DNA of 64,000 bases, from the NCBI RefSeq assembly GCF_030915485.1, contig NZ_CP133266.1:2918001-2982000 (forward strand), given 5' to 3'. Source of the stretch: Neobacillus sp. PS3-40. GTDB taxonomy: Bacteria; Bacillota; Bacilli; Bacillales; Cytobacillaceae. Both the position numbers and the translations under genes were made by a program. Below, one piece after another: positions 8,027 through 16,812 of the stretch. Within the stretch, counting starts at the first letter, position 1; each line of letters starts with the position of its first letter. The notes below the pieces were generated by a model that saw only the letters and a program-made list of their open reading frames with translations, had not been told where the DNA came from and did not search any database.

Positions 8027-8881
8027 TTATTTCATCATCTGCACTTGCTCTATTGTTTTATGTAGCCCATTTTCAAGGAGGAATTGGCTGATTGGATTTT
8101 CTAAATTAAAATTAATAGCTATAAAGGTTGTTGAAGTACTTTTATCCTTTGCTATATTTTCTAAAATAGCTGGATAAATTGTCTTTTCATCCACATCGTT
8201 CAGAAGTTCAATTTGGTACAAAAGCACTTTTTCTAGCTTTCCTTCTAGGTTCCATACCTTTCTAAATAGGGAATACCCCAGAGGACTTTGATTCTCGTCA
8301 TGATAAATTTGCGCTTCTCCTTCCTTAGCACTCTGCCATTGGCATTGCCAAGGAACATTCTCATTATAAAAAGGTATCATTTGAAGCTGCTCAGGCCGAA
8401 TCGACTTTGATATGATTGGTATGGGAGTATTCTCCGACTGTTTAAGAACCCCGTTTAAATAGACAAGCCTATCTGTAATTTGATATCCATACTTTTCATA
8501 TAGGCGAATTGCCTTTTCATTTTCTTTTATTGCCTCAAGTGTAGCAATATCTACTCCTTCGTCATGATAAATGCGCATGGTTTCTTCCATTAAAAGCTTT
8601 GAAGAACCTTTACCTCGATAAGCTGGTGCTACACCAGTACCGCCATTCCAAGCAATTTTCTTCCCTGCTTTAGTTATCCGAAACCCATTAAGAATGATTG
8701 CTATTGGTTCATTTTCATCAAATAGAACTCTTGATAAATCTAATGATATTCCTTCTGAAATAATCCGATTCATAAATGATTGCGGAGTCATTTCAATTTT
8801 TACAAAATATCCTTCAAAACCACGATTCCAAGCAATTACTGCTTCTTCAATTGTACATTCTGATAGCATTTTAAACTTCAA
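8027..8881 (-). CDS. GNAT-family N-acetyltransferase
   Basis: 284 residues from a TTG at 8881; GGGGGAG lies 5 bases upstream, whereas an upstream frame extension has no site. Residues about 1-150 form a GNAT domain with the acetyl-CoA loop GVAPAYRGKGSSKLLMEE and a following ENEKAIRLYEKYGYQ strand-helix. The remaining 130 residues look like a second, degenerate GNAT-like domain, as in two-domain Bacillus acetyltransferases. The substrate is unknown. It lies on the same strand as the HD-GYP gene upstream, 89 bases away. Confidence 0.85.
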   Translation of the reverse strand: MKFKMLSECTIEEAVIAWNRGFEGYFVKIEMTPQSFMNRIISEGISLDLSRVLFDENEPIAIILNGFRITKAGKKIAWNGGTGVAPAYRGKGSSKLLMEETMRIYHDEGVDIATLEAIKENEKAIRLYEKYGYQITDRLVYLNGVLKQSENTPIPIISKSIRPEQLQMIPFYNENVPWQCQWQSAKEGEAQIYHDENQSPLGYSLFRKVWNLEGKLEKVLLYQIELLNDVDEKTIYPAILENIAKDKSTSTTFIAINFNLENPISQFLLENGLHKTIEQVQMMK

Positions 8882-8970
8882 GTGAACTCCCCCTTTTAGG
8901 ATCAATTTTTTAAGATTAATCAAGTAAATGACCTAACTATTTTTCAGGTGCTCAATCAGTATCATTCCAT

Positions 8971-10080
8971 TTAAAATAATAGCTCGTCTGCTTCAATTAT
9001 CTCGAGAGTTAAGTTTTCAACTGAAGATAAATCTATTTCAAATGGTTTTATTTCATTACCTTCTTCATCCTTAATCATTCTTATGATAGGTCGTCCAACT
9101 GCATTAAAGTTATATTTCGATACAATTCCCGTTGTACCATTATTTAATTTTACCGTAAGTCCTTCCGGGTATATTGCAATACAATCTTTAAACAATTGAA
9201 TCTGTTTACTTTCAAATTGTGTACCATTTCCAGAATAAAGTAATTCAATACCTTTATGCGGCAACAATGCACGTCGGTAAACGCGGTGACTTGTAACGGC
9301 ATCAAATACATCCGCAACACTCAAAATCTTTGCGTAACTATGGATTTGGTCTTCCCTCAAACCTCTGGGATATCCACCACCATCGACTCTTTCATGGTGC
9401 TGAAGCGCGCAATGGGCTACGGTTAATGGGATTTCATGAATCTTTCTCAGAAGATCAAATCCTAATTCAGAATGTGACTTTACATATTCGTATTCATCCT
9501 TTGTTAAAGCTCCAGCTTTATTTAAAACCTCGGGTGAGATAAACATTTTGCCTACGTCATGCAGCATCGCCCCCATCCCGATATCTTCAATTTTTTTCAA
9601 TGGTAAACCATTCTCGATGGCTAATTGGCAGGAATATATAGCAACATTTAGACTGTGAGTATACACATGATTCGAATGGGCCTTTGTTGTTGCTAATAAA
9701 TTTAGTGCTGTTCTATTCTCAGTTAAATAACTTAGGATATCTTTGAATATCTTTTTAAAACTTCGTATCGCTCTCTCTGTCTTGATCATTCCTTGAATAT
9801 TTGATGCATCTAAATTTGGCCCAGCAATTGTATCTAAACATTCTGTTATCACGCTTACTGCTTCTAAATGTATCTCCTTAGGAATTGACTCAACTATTTC
9901 AATTCCTTCTGATAGTTCATCATCAATGTAAACTGTATAAATATTTAGTAGCATTAATCTTTTTATTAAACTGTCTGTAAGTTCAGTTCCTTTTGCTAAA
10001 AGGACTTTTTCATTTTCATTATAAATTGGTTTACCTAATTTCATCCCTGTCTGACATCTATCCAAAGTTATTAAACGCAT
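8971..10080 (-). CDS. HD-GYP domain protein (putative cyclic-di-GMP phosphodiesterase)
   Basis: 369 residues. The C-terminal half is an HD-GYP domain: HTHSLNVAIYS-like first histidine region, MLHDVGKMFISPEVLNK (HD pair), LQHHERVDGGGYPRGL (HHE and GYP), and ILSVADVFDAVTSHRVYR. All metal ligands expected of an active cyclic-di-GMP hydrolase are visible. The N-terminal 130 residues resemble the small domain found in many Bacillus HD-GYP proteins. The ATG at 10080 (MRLITLDRC) is preferred; a GTG at 10095 overlaps the AGGAG site. No receiver or membrane domain is seen, so it is likely cytosolic. Confidence 0.9.
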   Translation of the reverse strand: MRLITLDRCQTGMKLGKPIYNENEKVLLAKGTELTDSLIKRLMLLNIYTVYIDDELSEGIEIVESIPKEIHLEAVSVITECLDTIAGPNLDASNIQGMIKTERAIRSFKKIFKDILSYLTENRTALNLLATTKAHSNHVYTHSLNVAIYSCQLAIENGLPLKKIEDIGMGAMLHDVGKMFISPEVLNKAGALTKDEYEYVKSHSELGFDLLRKIHEIPLTVAHCALQHHERVDGGGYPRGLREDQIHSYAKILSVADVFDAVTSHRVYRRALLPHKGIELLYSGNGTQFESKQIQLFKDCIAIYPEGLTVKLNNGTTGIVSKYNFNAVGRPIIRMIKDEEGNEIKPFEIDLSSVENLTLEIIEADELLF

Positions 10081-10210
10081 TAGTTCTATTTTCACTCCTA
10101 ATCTACGGTTGCTCTAGAGACTACTTAAGTCCGATATATGATGTATATTTATTTTCGACATAATTCTCCAAATTCCTCTATGTTTACATGCAACAAAGGT
10201 TATAAAAGTA

Positions 10211-10247
10211 AAAAAAACACTCACTTTAATAAAGTAAGTGTTTTTTC
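10211..10247 (-). terminator. Terminator of the methyl-accepting protein gene
   Basis: AAAAAACACT..ACTTTA pairs with TAAAGTAAGTGTTTTTT; read on the minus strand it follows the gene ending at 10268 and carries a T run. Confidence 0.75.
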
Positions 10248-10267
10248 AATTCTTGAATATTATGAAG

Positions 10268-11554
10268 TTATTTTTTTAATTTAAATACATTTGTTAGTTC
10301 ATTCATATTTTCAGATAGAGTAACTAATTTTTCTGAAGTGGTATCAATTTTATTAAAGAGTGTTTCTTGTATATTCAGTTTTTCCTTTATTACATTGGAG
10401 ACATTACGTCCGGATTCGATGGTTACACTTATTTCATCAAGGGTAGCAGTCATTTCTTCCAAGGAAGCTGCTTGAGTGGAAACTCCATCCGATATATCGT
10501 TGATCATTGTAAAGGTATTTTCCATACTATCAATAATTTTATTGATGCTAACTTTTACTTCATTTGATTGGGTTACGCCAAGCTTTACTTTTTCTTCTGT
10601 TGCTGCGACAGCGGATACTACATTTTCAGTTTTCATATTCATATCTTTAATTAGATGGCTTATATCCTGTAAGGAGGTATTGGTGTCTTCTGCGAGTTTT
10701 CTTACTTCCTCAGCTACAACAGAAAATCCTTTTCCAGCCTCACCAGCCCGAGCAGCTTCAATGGCTGCATTTAATGCTAGTAAATTTGTTTGCCCAGAAA
10801 TTTGTGAAATAATATGAACAATTTCGTTGATTTTATTCCCTTGTTCTTCAAGCCCAAGTACTTCATTGCTTACGATTTTTGAGTTTGAAGCGAGATCATT
10901 TATTACACCTACGATCGAATCAACAGAATTTTTACCATTCTCAGCAGCGTCTTGTACTGATTTTGTATATTCTGCAATCTTTGATGTCAGTTCCGCTGTT
11001 TTTTGTGAATTATCCGTAATACTGTTTAAGGCACTAGCAGTTTGCATAATACTTTCAGCATTTTGGTAGGAATTAGCGATAAGCCTTTGTACACCCTCAT
11101 TAATTTCATGCACTTGAGAGTTTGCTTGAACAATAATATTGTTTAAATCTTCAGTGGAAAGGGTAACCTTTTCGGAAGAATTTTGTATAGTTGAAATTAG
11201 GTTTTTTAAATTATCTTTTGCTTTTAAAAGAGAGGTTATTAGTTGTCCTGCTTCCCCTTGTTGAAGGGCTTCTATAGTTACAGTTAGGTCATTGTTAGCA
11301 ATGGAATCCGCAAGCAATATACCCTTCTTTAAAGGTTTAATAAGTAGAAATTCAGATAGAAGAGCAGCAAAAACTTCAAAAATGATAAAAATTATGACCG
11401 CCTTTATAATAACTTGTAAAGTTATTATTTGAAAAAAATTACCATACAAATTATAAGATAGCGTCATAACGATAGATAAATTTGAAACGAACATTGCCAA
11501 AAAAGTTAAAGTCATAATGCGGGTACGGATTGAAATATTTTTGATTTTATTCAT
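10268..11554 (-). CDS. Methyl-accepting chemotaxis-type protein without an extracellular sensor
   Basis: 428 residues from the ATG at 11554, with AGGTGG 8 bases upstream. Two adjacent membrane segments (about residues 13-35 and 40-65) are joined by a very short loop, so there is no external ligand domain. A HAMP-like linker follows, then a long cytoplasmic signalling coiled coil with the conserved tip around [20 protein letters not shown] and [13 protein letters not shown]. It should couple to CheA/CheW and may sense membrane or cytosolic state. No che genes are nearby. The gene has its own terminator. Confidence 0.92.
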   Translation of the reverse strand: MNKIKNISIRTRIMTLTFLAMFVSNLSIVMTLSYNLYGNFFQIITLQVIIKAVIIFIIFEVFAALLSEFLLIKPLKKGILLADSIANNDLTVTIEALQQGEAGQLITSLLKAKDNLKNLISTIQNSSEKVTLSTEDLNNIIVQANSQVHEINEGVQRLIANSYQNAESIMQTASALNSITDNSQKTAELTSKIAEYTKSVQDAAENGKNSVDSIVGVINDLASNSKIVSNEVLGLEEQGNKINEIVHIISQISGQTNLLALNAAIEAARAGEAGKGFSVVAEEVRKLAEDTNTSLQDISHLIKDMNMKTENVVSAVAATEEKVKLGVTQSNEVKVSINKIIDSMENTFTMINDISDGVSTQAASLEEMTATLDEISVTIESGRNVSNVIKEKLNIQETLFNKIDTTSEKLVTLSENMNELTNVFKLKK

Positions 11555-11566
11555 ACTATAAACCAC

Positions 11567-11817
11567 CTAACAATTTCGAATTTAGCACATGACCACTTTG
11601 CAAAAAGTGGAATTGTTCTCAGTTAATACTATACTGTGAACAGAATTAAATCTAGTATGAAAAAAATTGTTGGATGAATAGAAGTGTATGAATGAAAGAC
11701 CAGTACTATGATGAATTGAGGATGTCATATACATCCACTGTGACACTAGTAACAGTCAGATCTAGATAAATCTTCTATAATGAATGCTATGGCAGGGTCT
11801 GTAAGGGGAGGAAACTA
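11567..11817. other. Divergent intergenic region
   Basis: It separates the methyl-accepting protein gene from the sigma-54 activator gene. No convincing promoter pair or coding frame was recognised. Confidence 0.4.
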
Positions 11818-13425
11818 TTGGGTGATACATATGTTTTGCAAATTGGTTTTTATGATCGGATCGGATTGGGCTATGAAATTTTTAGTTTATTAAAAGAAAA
11901 AGATATTAATCTACAAGCAATGGAAGCAAAAGCTGGAGAACAGATGGTAATTAAGTTCCATTGTAATGCTGCTCTTCTTCAACAGGTTATTGCTGATTTA
12001 AGAGGTATTAATGGAATACATTCCGTTAATTTAAAGGATTTAATGCCTTATGAAAAAAGAGAACATCAATTAACGACCATTTTAAATTCTGTGAGTGAAG
12101 GAATAATTACAATAAATGAATATGGTGTATTAACACATATAAATGAAAAGGCGCGCAACATCTTTCACCTAGGCGAGAAGGAAGCAATTGGTATGCATGC
12201 AGAACAATTACTAATGGAAAAGCTTCCAATATTAGAAACAATCGTAACTGGGGAATCCTATCATTTGAAAGAAGTTAAATCTAAAATAGGCACTAATACC
12301 GTCCATTATTTAACTAGTGGTGTTCCAATTTTAAATAATTTAGGTAGAGTAATAGGTGCTGTTGCCACGATAAAAGATTTCAAACAAGTAGAAGAAATTA
12401 TGTCGAAAGTAGACAGAAAAACGAAAGCGTTTACTTTTGATAAAATCGTTTACCAAAGCAATGGGATGAGAAAAATTGTTGATCTAGCTAAACTAGTTGC
12501 CAAAGGCACTTCTTCCATATTGCTAAGAGGGGAAAGTGGAACGGGAAAAGAGCTGTTTGCTAGGGCTATTCATATTGAAAGTATCTGCTCTTCTGAACCA
12601 TTTATTGCTATTAATTGTGCTGCATTGCCAGAATCCCTATTGGAAAGTGAACTTTTTGGATATGAGGAAGGTGCTTTTACAGGTGCAGTAAGAGGTGGAA
12701 AAAAAGGCTTATTTGAGCAGGCAAACAAGGGAACTTTATTTTTAGATGAAATTGGTGAATTATCAACTAAAATGCAGGTAAGATTGTTGCGGGTACTTCA
12801 AGAAGGAACTGTCCGAAGAATTGGAGGTAATAAGGAAGTTAACATCGATGTTCGAATTATTACTGCGTCTCATCGGAATTTAGAGGAAATGATTAGTAAT
12901 CATACTTTTCGATTAGATTTGTATTATCGATTAAATGTTGTTCCTATTCATATTCCCCCATTAAGAGAGCGGAAAGAAGATATTCCGATCATTGCCCAGC
13001 ATTTGATCCGAAAAATTTGTCATAAATTAAAAAAGCAGGAAAAGTTTTTAACAAGTGACAGTATTCAATATTTAATGAGTCTACCCTGGCCAGGGAATGT
13101 AAGGCAACTGGAGAATACGCTAGAATTGTTAATCAATGTCGTAGAAAATGACAAAATTACAACGGACGATATTTTACAATGGTGTAATTTCAAAATAGTA
13201 AAAGCTGAAAAAGAAGATCAAATGGATGATGAAAACTTTACCGTCCAATTTCGCTTCAAGAAGAAATGGCCGACCTTAAAGGAAGTTGTTGATGAAGTGG
13301 AGAAAAAGTTAATTTATCAAGTATTGGAAAGTCATCTTTCGTCGAGAAAAGCAGGGAGTATTTTAGGTGTATCGAATACAACTATATTAAATAAGATGAA
13401 GAAGTATGGTTACCCTGCAAAATAA
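11818..13425 (+). CDS. Sigma-54-dependent activator, ACT-PAS-AAA-HTH (TyrR/BkdR-like)
   Basis: 535 residues from a TTG preceded by GGGAGG. In order: an ACT-like amino-acid-binding domain (about 1-75), a PAS domain (about 80-195, [20 protein letters not shown]), an AAA+ domain with Walker A GESGTGKE (about 238-245), the sigma-54 contact loop GAFTGA (about 285-290) and Walker [10 protein letters not shown], and a C-terminal Fis-type helix-turn-helix ([18 protein letters not shown]). The intact GAFTGA loop shows it works with sigma-54 RNA polymerase. It directly precedes a -24/-12 promoter and a branched-chain keto-acid operon, the position of bkdR in B. subtilis, so it most likely activates that operon. 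Confidence 0.92.
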   Translation: MGDTYVLQIGFYDRIGLGYEIFSLLKEKDINLQAMEAKAGEQMVIKFHCNAALLQQVIADLRGINGIHSVNLKDLMPYEKREHQLTTILNSVSEGIITINEYGVLTHINEKARNIFHLGEKEAIGMHAEQLLMEKLPILETIVTGESYHLKEVKSKIGTNTVHYLTSGVPILNNLGRVIGAVATIKDFKQVEEIMSKVDRKTKAFTFDKIVYQSNGMRKIVDLAKLVAKGTSSILLRGESGTGKELFARAIHIESICSSEPFIAINCAALPESLLESELFGYEEGAFTGAVRGGKKGLFEQANKGTLFLDEIGELSTKMQVRLLRVLQEGTVRRIGGNKEVNIDVRIITASHRNLEEMISNHTFRLDLYYRLNVVPIHIPPLRERKEDIPIIAQHLIRKICHKLKKQEKFLTSDSIQYLMSLPWPGNVRQLENTLELLINVVENDKITTDDILQWCNFKIVKAEKEDQMDDENFTVQFRFKKKWPTLKEVVDEVEKKLIYQVLESHLSSRKAGSILGVSNTTILNKMKKYGYPAK

Positions 13426-13434
13426 TACTCTATT

Positions 13435-13471
13435 AAAAGATTTGGAACTAATAATTCTAAATCTTTTTTTT
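13435..13471 (+). terminator. Terminator of the activator gene
   Basis: AAAAGATTTGGAA pairs with TTCTAAATCTTTT (one mismatch) and is followed by a T run at 13464-13471. Confidence 0.8.
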
Positions 13472-13510
13472 GTGCCTTTTATCCCTATTTTCCACTCGTT
13501 TTTAGATAAA

Positions 13511-13570
13511 CTGTTACGCCTTGGCATAGGTCTGCCTCTTAGGGGCTCGCCAATCTGCAAGTTTTCTTTA
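13511..13570 (-). repeat. Dispersed repeat (GATTGGCGAGCCCCTAAG family), inverted copy
   Basis: Read on the minus strand it gives AAAGAAAACT, then GATTGGCGAGCCCCTAAG, nearly identical to 37465-37500. After about 40 bases the two copies diverge. It lies between the activator gene and its target operon. Confidence 0.6.
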
Positions 13571-13575
13571 TCAAT

Positions 13576-13635
13576 TGATAAGAAAAAGTGTCAAGAAATC
13601 TTATCAGGAGTTTACAACTTGGAAAATAGTAAACT
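13576..13635 (+). promoter_or_regulatory. Candidate enhancer (upstream activator sites)
   Basis: Two dyads: TGATAAG (13576-13582) with CTTATCA (13600-13606), and AGTTTAC (13609-13615) with GTAAACT (13629-13635). They lie about 45-100 bases upstream of the -24 element, where a sigma-54 activator such as the one encoded just before would bind. Confidence 0.45.
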
Positions 13636-13676
13636 ATTCCTCTTAGTAATTCAATAAATTTCCATCAAAAATTAAT

Positions 13677-13692
13677 TGGCATAAAAAATGCA
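13677..13692 (+). promoter_or_regulatory. Sigma-54 (-24/-12) promoter of the bcd-vor-buk operon
   Basis: TGGCATAAAAAATGCA: GG at 13678-13679 and GC at 13690-13691 are exactly 10 bases apart (GG-N10-GC). It matches the TGGCAC-N5-TTGCA consensus except for two bases. The start codon of bcd is 45 bases downstream. Confidence 0.82.
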
Positions 13693-13736
13693 TCAGTAAT
13701 TAGTGGGGTAATTAAATTTTACTGGAGGGGTTTTAT

Positions 13737-14840
13737 TTGGTACTAACAGAAAAACAACAAAAGGTTTTAGATCTTTTTGAAGAGATGGAAAAAAACGGCC
13801 ATGAACAAGTCATCTTTAATTATGACAAGGCAACAGGCTTAAAATCAATTATTGCAATCCATGATACAACACTTGGTCCTGCACTGGGTGGGTGCAGAAT
13901 GTGGAATTATAAAACGACTGAAGATGCTATAAAGGATGTCCTTCGTTTATCGAAAGGAATGACATATAAGTGTGGAGTTGCGGGTGTTACACACGGTGGA
14001 GGGAAAGCGGTTATTATCGGTGATCCAAAATCGGAAAAATCGGATGAATTGTTTCAGGCGTTCGGATCCTATGTGGAAACGTTGAAAGGCCGTTTCTATA
14101 CAGGGACAGATGTTGGTACAGTTGGAATGGATTTTGTGTCAGCTGGAAAACAAACGAAATACTTAGTAGGCCTTCCTGAAGAATATGGTGGAAGTGGAAA
14201 TTCCGCTGTAATTACAGCATATGGAGTTTGGAAAGCTATTAAAGCAACGGCAAAAGAAGCTTTTGGAAAGGATTCTCTGGCGGGTTTGAAAATAGCTATA
14301 CAAGGTTTAGGGAAGGTTGGCCAATGTCTAGTAAAGCATTTACATGAAGAAGGGGCCAAATTAATTGTAACAGATATTTCTCAAGATAATGTAGCTGAAA
14401 TTTGTCAACAGTATCCAAATATTGAAGCTGTGAAACCAGAGGAAATATTTAGCGTTGATTGTGATATTTTTTCACCAAATGCACTTGGAGCGGTTATTAA
14501 TGATGAAACGATATCTCAATTTAAGTGTCATGCGATTGCCGGTGCGGCAAATAATGTATTAGCAGAAGAACGTCATGGGGATATGCTTCATGATAAAGGA
14601 ATCGTATATGCACCAGACTATGTTGCGAACGCAGGAGGGCTTATACAAGTAGCTGATGAGTTGCAAACATATAACAAAGATAGAGCGTTTAAAAATGCTG
14701 GATTAATTTATGATATTTTAAGTGATATTTATCAAATTTCTAGAGTAAAAAATATCCCTTCTTATAAAGCAGCCAATATATTAGTAGAAACAAAGATTGA
14801 AAAGATTGGCAAAATTCAAGGTAAATTTACAGGTAAATAA
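13737..14840 (+). CDS. bcd: Leucine (branched-chain amino acid) dehydrogenase
   Basis: 367 residues from a TTG with GGAGGGG 6 bases upstream. It belongs to the Glu/Leu/Phe/Val dehydrogenase family. The substrate-side motif GPALGGCRMWNY and the catalytic-Lys region YKCGVAGVTHGGGKAVI are followed by a Rossmann NAD site IQGLGKVGQ (about residue 187). It oxidatively deaminates Leu, Val and Ile to the 2-oxo acids, making NADH and ammonia. First gene of the sigma-54 operon; the keto acids feed the oxidoreductase encoded downstream. Confidence 0.95.
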   Translation: MVLTEKQQKVLDLFEEMEKNGHEQVIFNYDKATGLKSIIAIHDTTLGPALGGCRMWNYKTTEDAIKDVLRLSKGMTYKCGVAGVTHGGGKAVIIGDPKSEKSDELFQAFGSYVETLKGRFYTGTDVGTVGMDFVSAGKQTKYLVGLPEEYGGSGNSAVITAYGVWKAIKATAKEAFGKDSLAGLKIAIQGLGKVGQCLVKHLHEEGAKLIVTDISQDNVAEICQQYPNIEAVKPEEIFSVDCDIFSPNALGAVINDETISQFKCHAIAGAANNVLAEERHGDMLHDKGIVYAPDYVANAGGLIQVADELQTYNKDRAFKNAGLIYDILSDIYQISRVKNIPSYKAANILVETKIEKIGKIQGKFTGK

Positions 14841-14852
14841 ACCTCAAATAAG

Positions 14853-14882
14853 AAGGCGGATGTAGATTACTCCGCCTTTTAG
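14853..14882 (+). terminator. Hairpin inside the operon, after bcd
   Basis: AAGGCGGA (14853-14860) pairs with TCCGCCTT (14871-14878), followed by TT. It is short and probably only dampens transcription into ptb. Confidence 0.6.
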
Positions 14883-14907
14883 TTACTATTGAAAGTAGGT
14901 GCACTAA

Positions 14908-15825
14908 ATGCGTTTTAAAAGCTTTGAGGAAGTACTCGAATTAAGTAAAACAAACTCGCCGGTAAAAGTTAGTGTTGCTGCTGCCCATGATGAAGATGTT
15001 CTTATGGCTATTAAGGAGGCAGTTGAGAAAGGGCTAATTACTCCGATTCTCGTTGGAGATGAAAAAGAAATTAGAAGACTATCAGGTAAACTATCGTTTT
15101 CAATTGACGCATTTAAATTGATTCCTACAAACACGGAGGAAGCTGCTGCCTATGAGGCTGCAAAACTTGCACATATCGGTGAGGCTAAAGTTATTATGAA
15201 GGGTTTGCTAAATAGTACACCTTTTTTAAAAGGAGTTCTTCATAAAGATTTTAGTTTGAAAACAGGTCGAGTCTTTAGTCATCTTTCTATTTTTGAAATT
15301 CCTGCTGTCGAAAATCTAATTTACATTACTGATGGTGGATTAAATATTGCACCTGACGAAAATCAGAGGGCACAAATTGTACTAAATGCCTTAGAATTTT
15401 TCTCCGGAATTGGGATAGATCATCCGAAAGTGGCATTACTTGCGGCAAACGAACTAGCAAATGAAAAAATGCCTGTAACAATCGAGTGTCAACATATTGT
15501 GGAGATAGTAAAAGCTCAACTGCCAGATTGTCAGATTGTGGGACCATTGCCTTTAGATTTAGCAATCAGTAAGGAATCACTTAAACATAAAGGAATTTGT
15601 AGTGGGCTAAACGGAGAAGCAGATTTATTAGTGGTGCCGACCATTGAAGCTGGAAATATCTTTTCAAAGGGAATTACTTATTTTGCAAAAGGGATAATGG
15701 CAGGAATTGTGTTAGGAGCAAAGGTCCCTCTTGTCCTGAACTCTAGATCTGATTCACCAAAAGCAAAACTAGCATCGCTGGCATTTGCTGCTTTAACAGC
15801 TTCAGAGAATACTCAAAGGGGCTAA
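14908..15825 (+). CDS. ptb: Phosphate butyryltransferase-type enzyme
   Basis: 305 residues of the phosphate acetyl/butyryltransferase family (VAAAHDEDVLMAIKEAVEKG near the N terminus, GLITPILVGD, later VPTIEAGNIFSKGITYF and GAKVPLVLNSRSDS). It swaps CoA for phosphate on branched-chain or butyryl acyl-CoA, giving the acyl phosphate used by the kinase at the operon end. It lies 67 bases after bcd with an intervening weak hairpin. The same gene pair (ptb, buk) is found in the B. subtilis bkd operon. Confidence 0.93.
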   Translation: MRFKSFEEVLELSKTNSPVKVSVAAAHDEDVLMAIKEAVEKGLITPILVGDEKEIRRLSGKLSFSIDAFKLIPTNTEEAAAYEAAKLAHIGEAKVIMKGLLNSTPFLKGVLHKDFSLKTGRVFSHLSIFEIPAVENLIYITDGGLNIAPDENQRAQIVLNALEFFSGIGIDHPKVALLAANELANEKMPVTIECQHIVEIVKAQLPDCQIVGPLPLDLAISKESLKHKGICSGLNGEADLLVVPTIEAGNIFSKGITYFAKGIMAGIVLGAKVPLVLNSRSDSPKAKLASLAFAALTASENTQRG

Positions 15826-15826
15826 T

Positions 15827-16507
15827 TTGAATATGATCATAGATGATTCAAACTTAGTTATTCTAATGGGACATTATGGGGTTGGAAAAACAACATTAGC
15901 TGTGAACTTTGCTTACAAATTTGTTAAAGAAAATCTGCAGCCCGTTTCTTTAGCGGATATTGATGTAAATAATCCATATTTCCGCTCAAGGGATTGGCTA
16001 AAAAAATTGGAAGACAACCAAATTCGGGTAATTATGCCAGAGCATGAAATGGCTTTTGCGGAAGTGCCTTTTTTACCTAAAGGGATCTATTCTGCTATTT
16101 GTGATCAACATCAAAAGCTTATTTTAGATGTAGGGGGAAATGATGTTGGCACAACTGTTTTAGGAAGTTTAGCTGAACAAATCAAACAAGTTCCGTACAG
16201 TCTCTATTTTGTTGTTAATACGTTTCGTCCTGGCACTGAAACGAAAGATGAGATAAAAGAAAGGTTTCTGCTGTTGCAATCTATTTCAAGGCTAAAAGTA
16301 ACTCACATTCTTAATAATTCTAATCTTGGTGAGTATACCGAGCCATTGGATATTATCGAGAGCGAATGGATTGTGGCTTCGGCTGCAGAGGAACTTGGAG
16401 TCTATTTTATCGGAACGACGGTTGAGGCTAGGTTAGTAGAAAAAGTGAAAAGTAAAATGGAAGGCCCAGTACATCAAATTCACTCGATTGACCAATTACC
16501 TTGGTAA
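15827..16507 (+). CDS. P-loop ATPase of the MinD/ParA/CobQ type, function unknown
   Basis: 226 residues from a TTG one base after the ptb stop (an ATG two codons later is the alternative). The N terminus has a Walker A GHYGVGKTT (about 16-24) and a switch-like LADIDVNNPYFRSRDW. ILDVGGNDVGTTVLG looks like Walker B and its following loop. No deviant Lys of the KGGxxK type is seen. It sits between ptb and the ferredoxin, inside a tightly packed operon and overlapping the next frame, so it should serve the oxidoreductase, perhaps cofactor or cluster handling. That is inference; I do not know a tested function. Confidence 0.85.
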   Translation: MNMIIDDSNLVILMGHYGVGKTTLAVNFAYKFVKENLQPVSLADIDVNNPYFRSRDWLKKLEDNQIRVIMPEHEMAFAEVPFLPKGIYSAICDQHQKLILDVGGNDVGTTVLGSLAEQIKQVPYSLYFVVNTFRPGTETKDEIKERFLLLQSISRLKVTHILNNSNLGEYTEPLDIIESEWIVASAAEELGVYFIGTTVEARLVEKVKSKMEGPVHQIHSIDQLPW

Positions 16508-16521
16508 AGGAGGAGACAGCA

Positions 16522-16776
16522 ATGAGCAGTGTAAAAAAGAAAAAAGATTTTCATATAACCATTGATGAAGAATTATGTAAAGGTTGTTCGATATGTGTGT
16601 CTATATGTCCAACTAAAACATTGTCTATTTCAAAGGATCCTAATAAAAAAGGGTATTATTCAGCAATCCAGCATTCACCTGAAGATTGTATAGGCTGCAA
16701 CAAATGTGCACTAATGTGCCCTGAGGTATCTATCAGGGTTTTTATGGGAGTACCTTTAAATGAGGGAATTTCTTAA
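16522..16776 (+). CDS. Two-cluster [4Fe-4S] ferredoxin subunit of the 2-oxoacid oxidoreductase
   Basis: 84 residues from the ATG at 16522, which has AAAGGAGGA 7 bases upstream. Two complete cluster motifs are visible: CKGCSICVSICP and CIGCNKCALMCP. Size and motif order match the delta subunit (VorD/KorD) of four-subunit 2-oxoacid:ferredoxin oxidoreductases. It passes electrons from the TPP-bearing subunit to a soluble ferredoxin. Its place directly before the alpha subunit supports this. Confidence 0.93.
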   Translation: MSSVKKKKDFHITIDEELCKGCSICVSICPTKTLSISKDPNKKGYYSAIQHSPEDCIGCNKCALMCPEVSIRVFMGVPLNEGIS

Positions 16777-16812
16777 CTCTAGTTTGTTCAAATTTAGTAG
16801 GAGGTTTTTTAC

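Noticed and set aside
13406-13657. Plus-strand frame of 83 codons after the sigma-54 activator
   Set aside because: It covers a terminator, a dispersed repeat and the enhancer region; no ribosome binding site.
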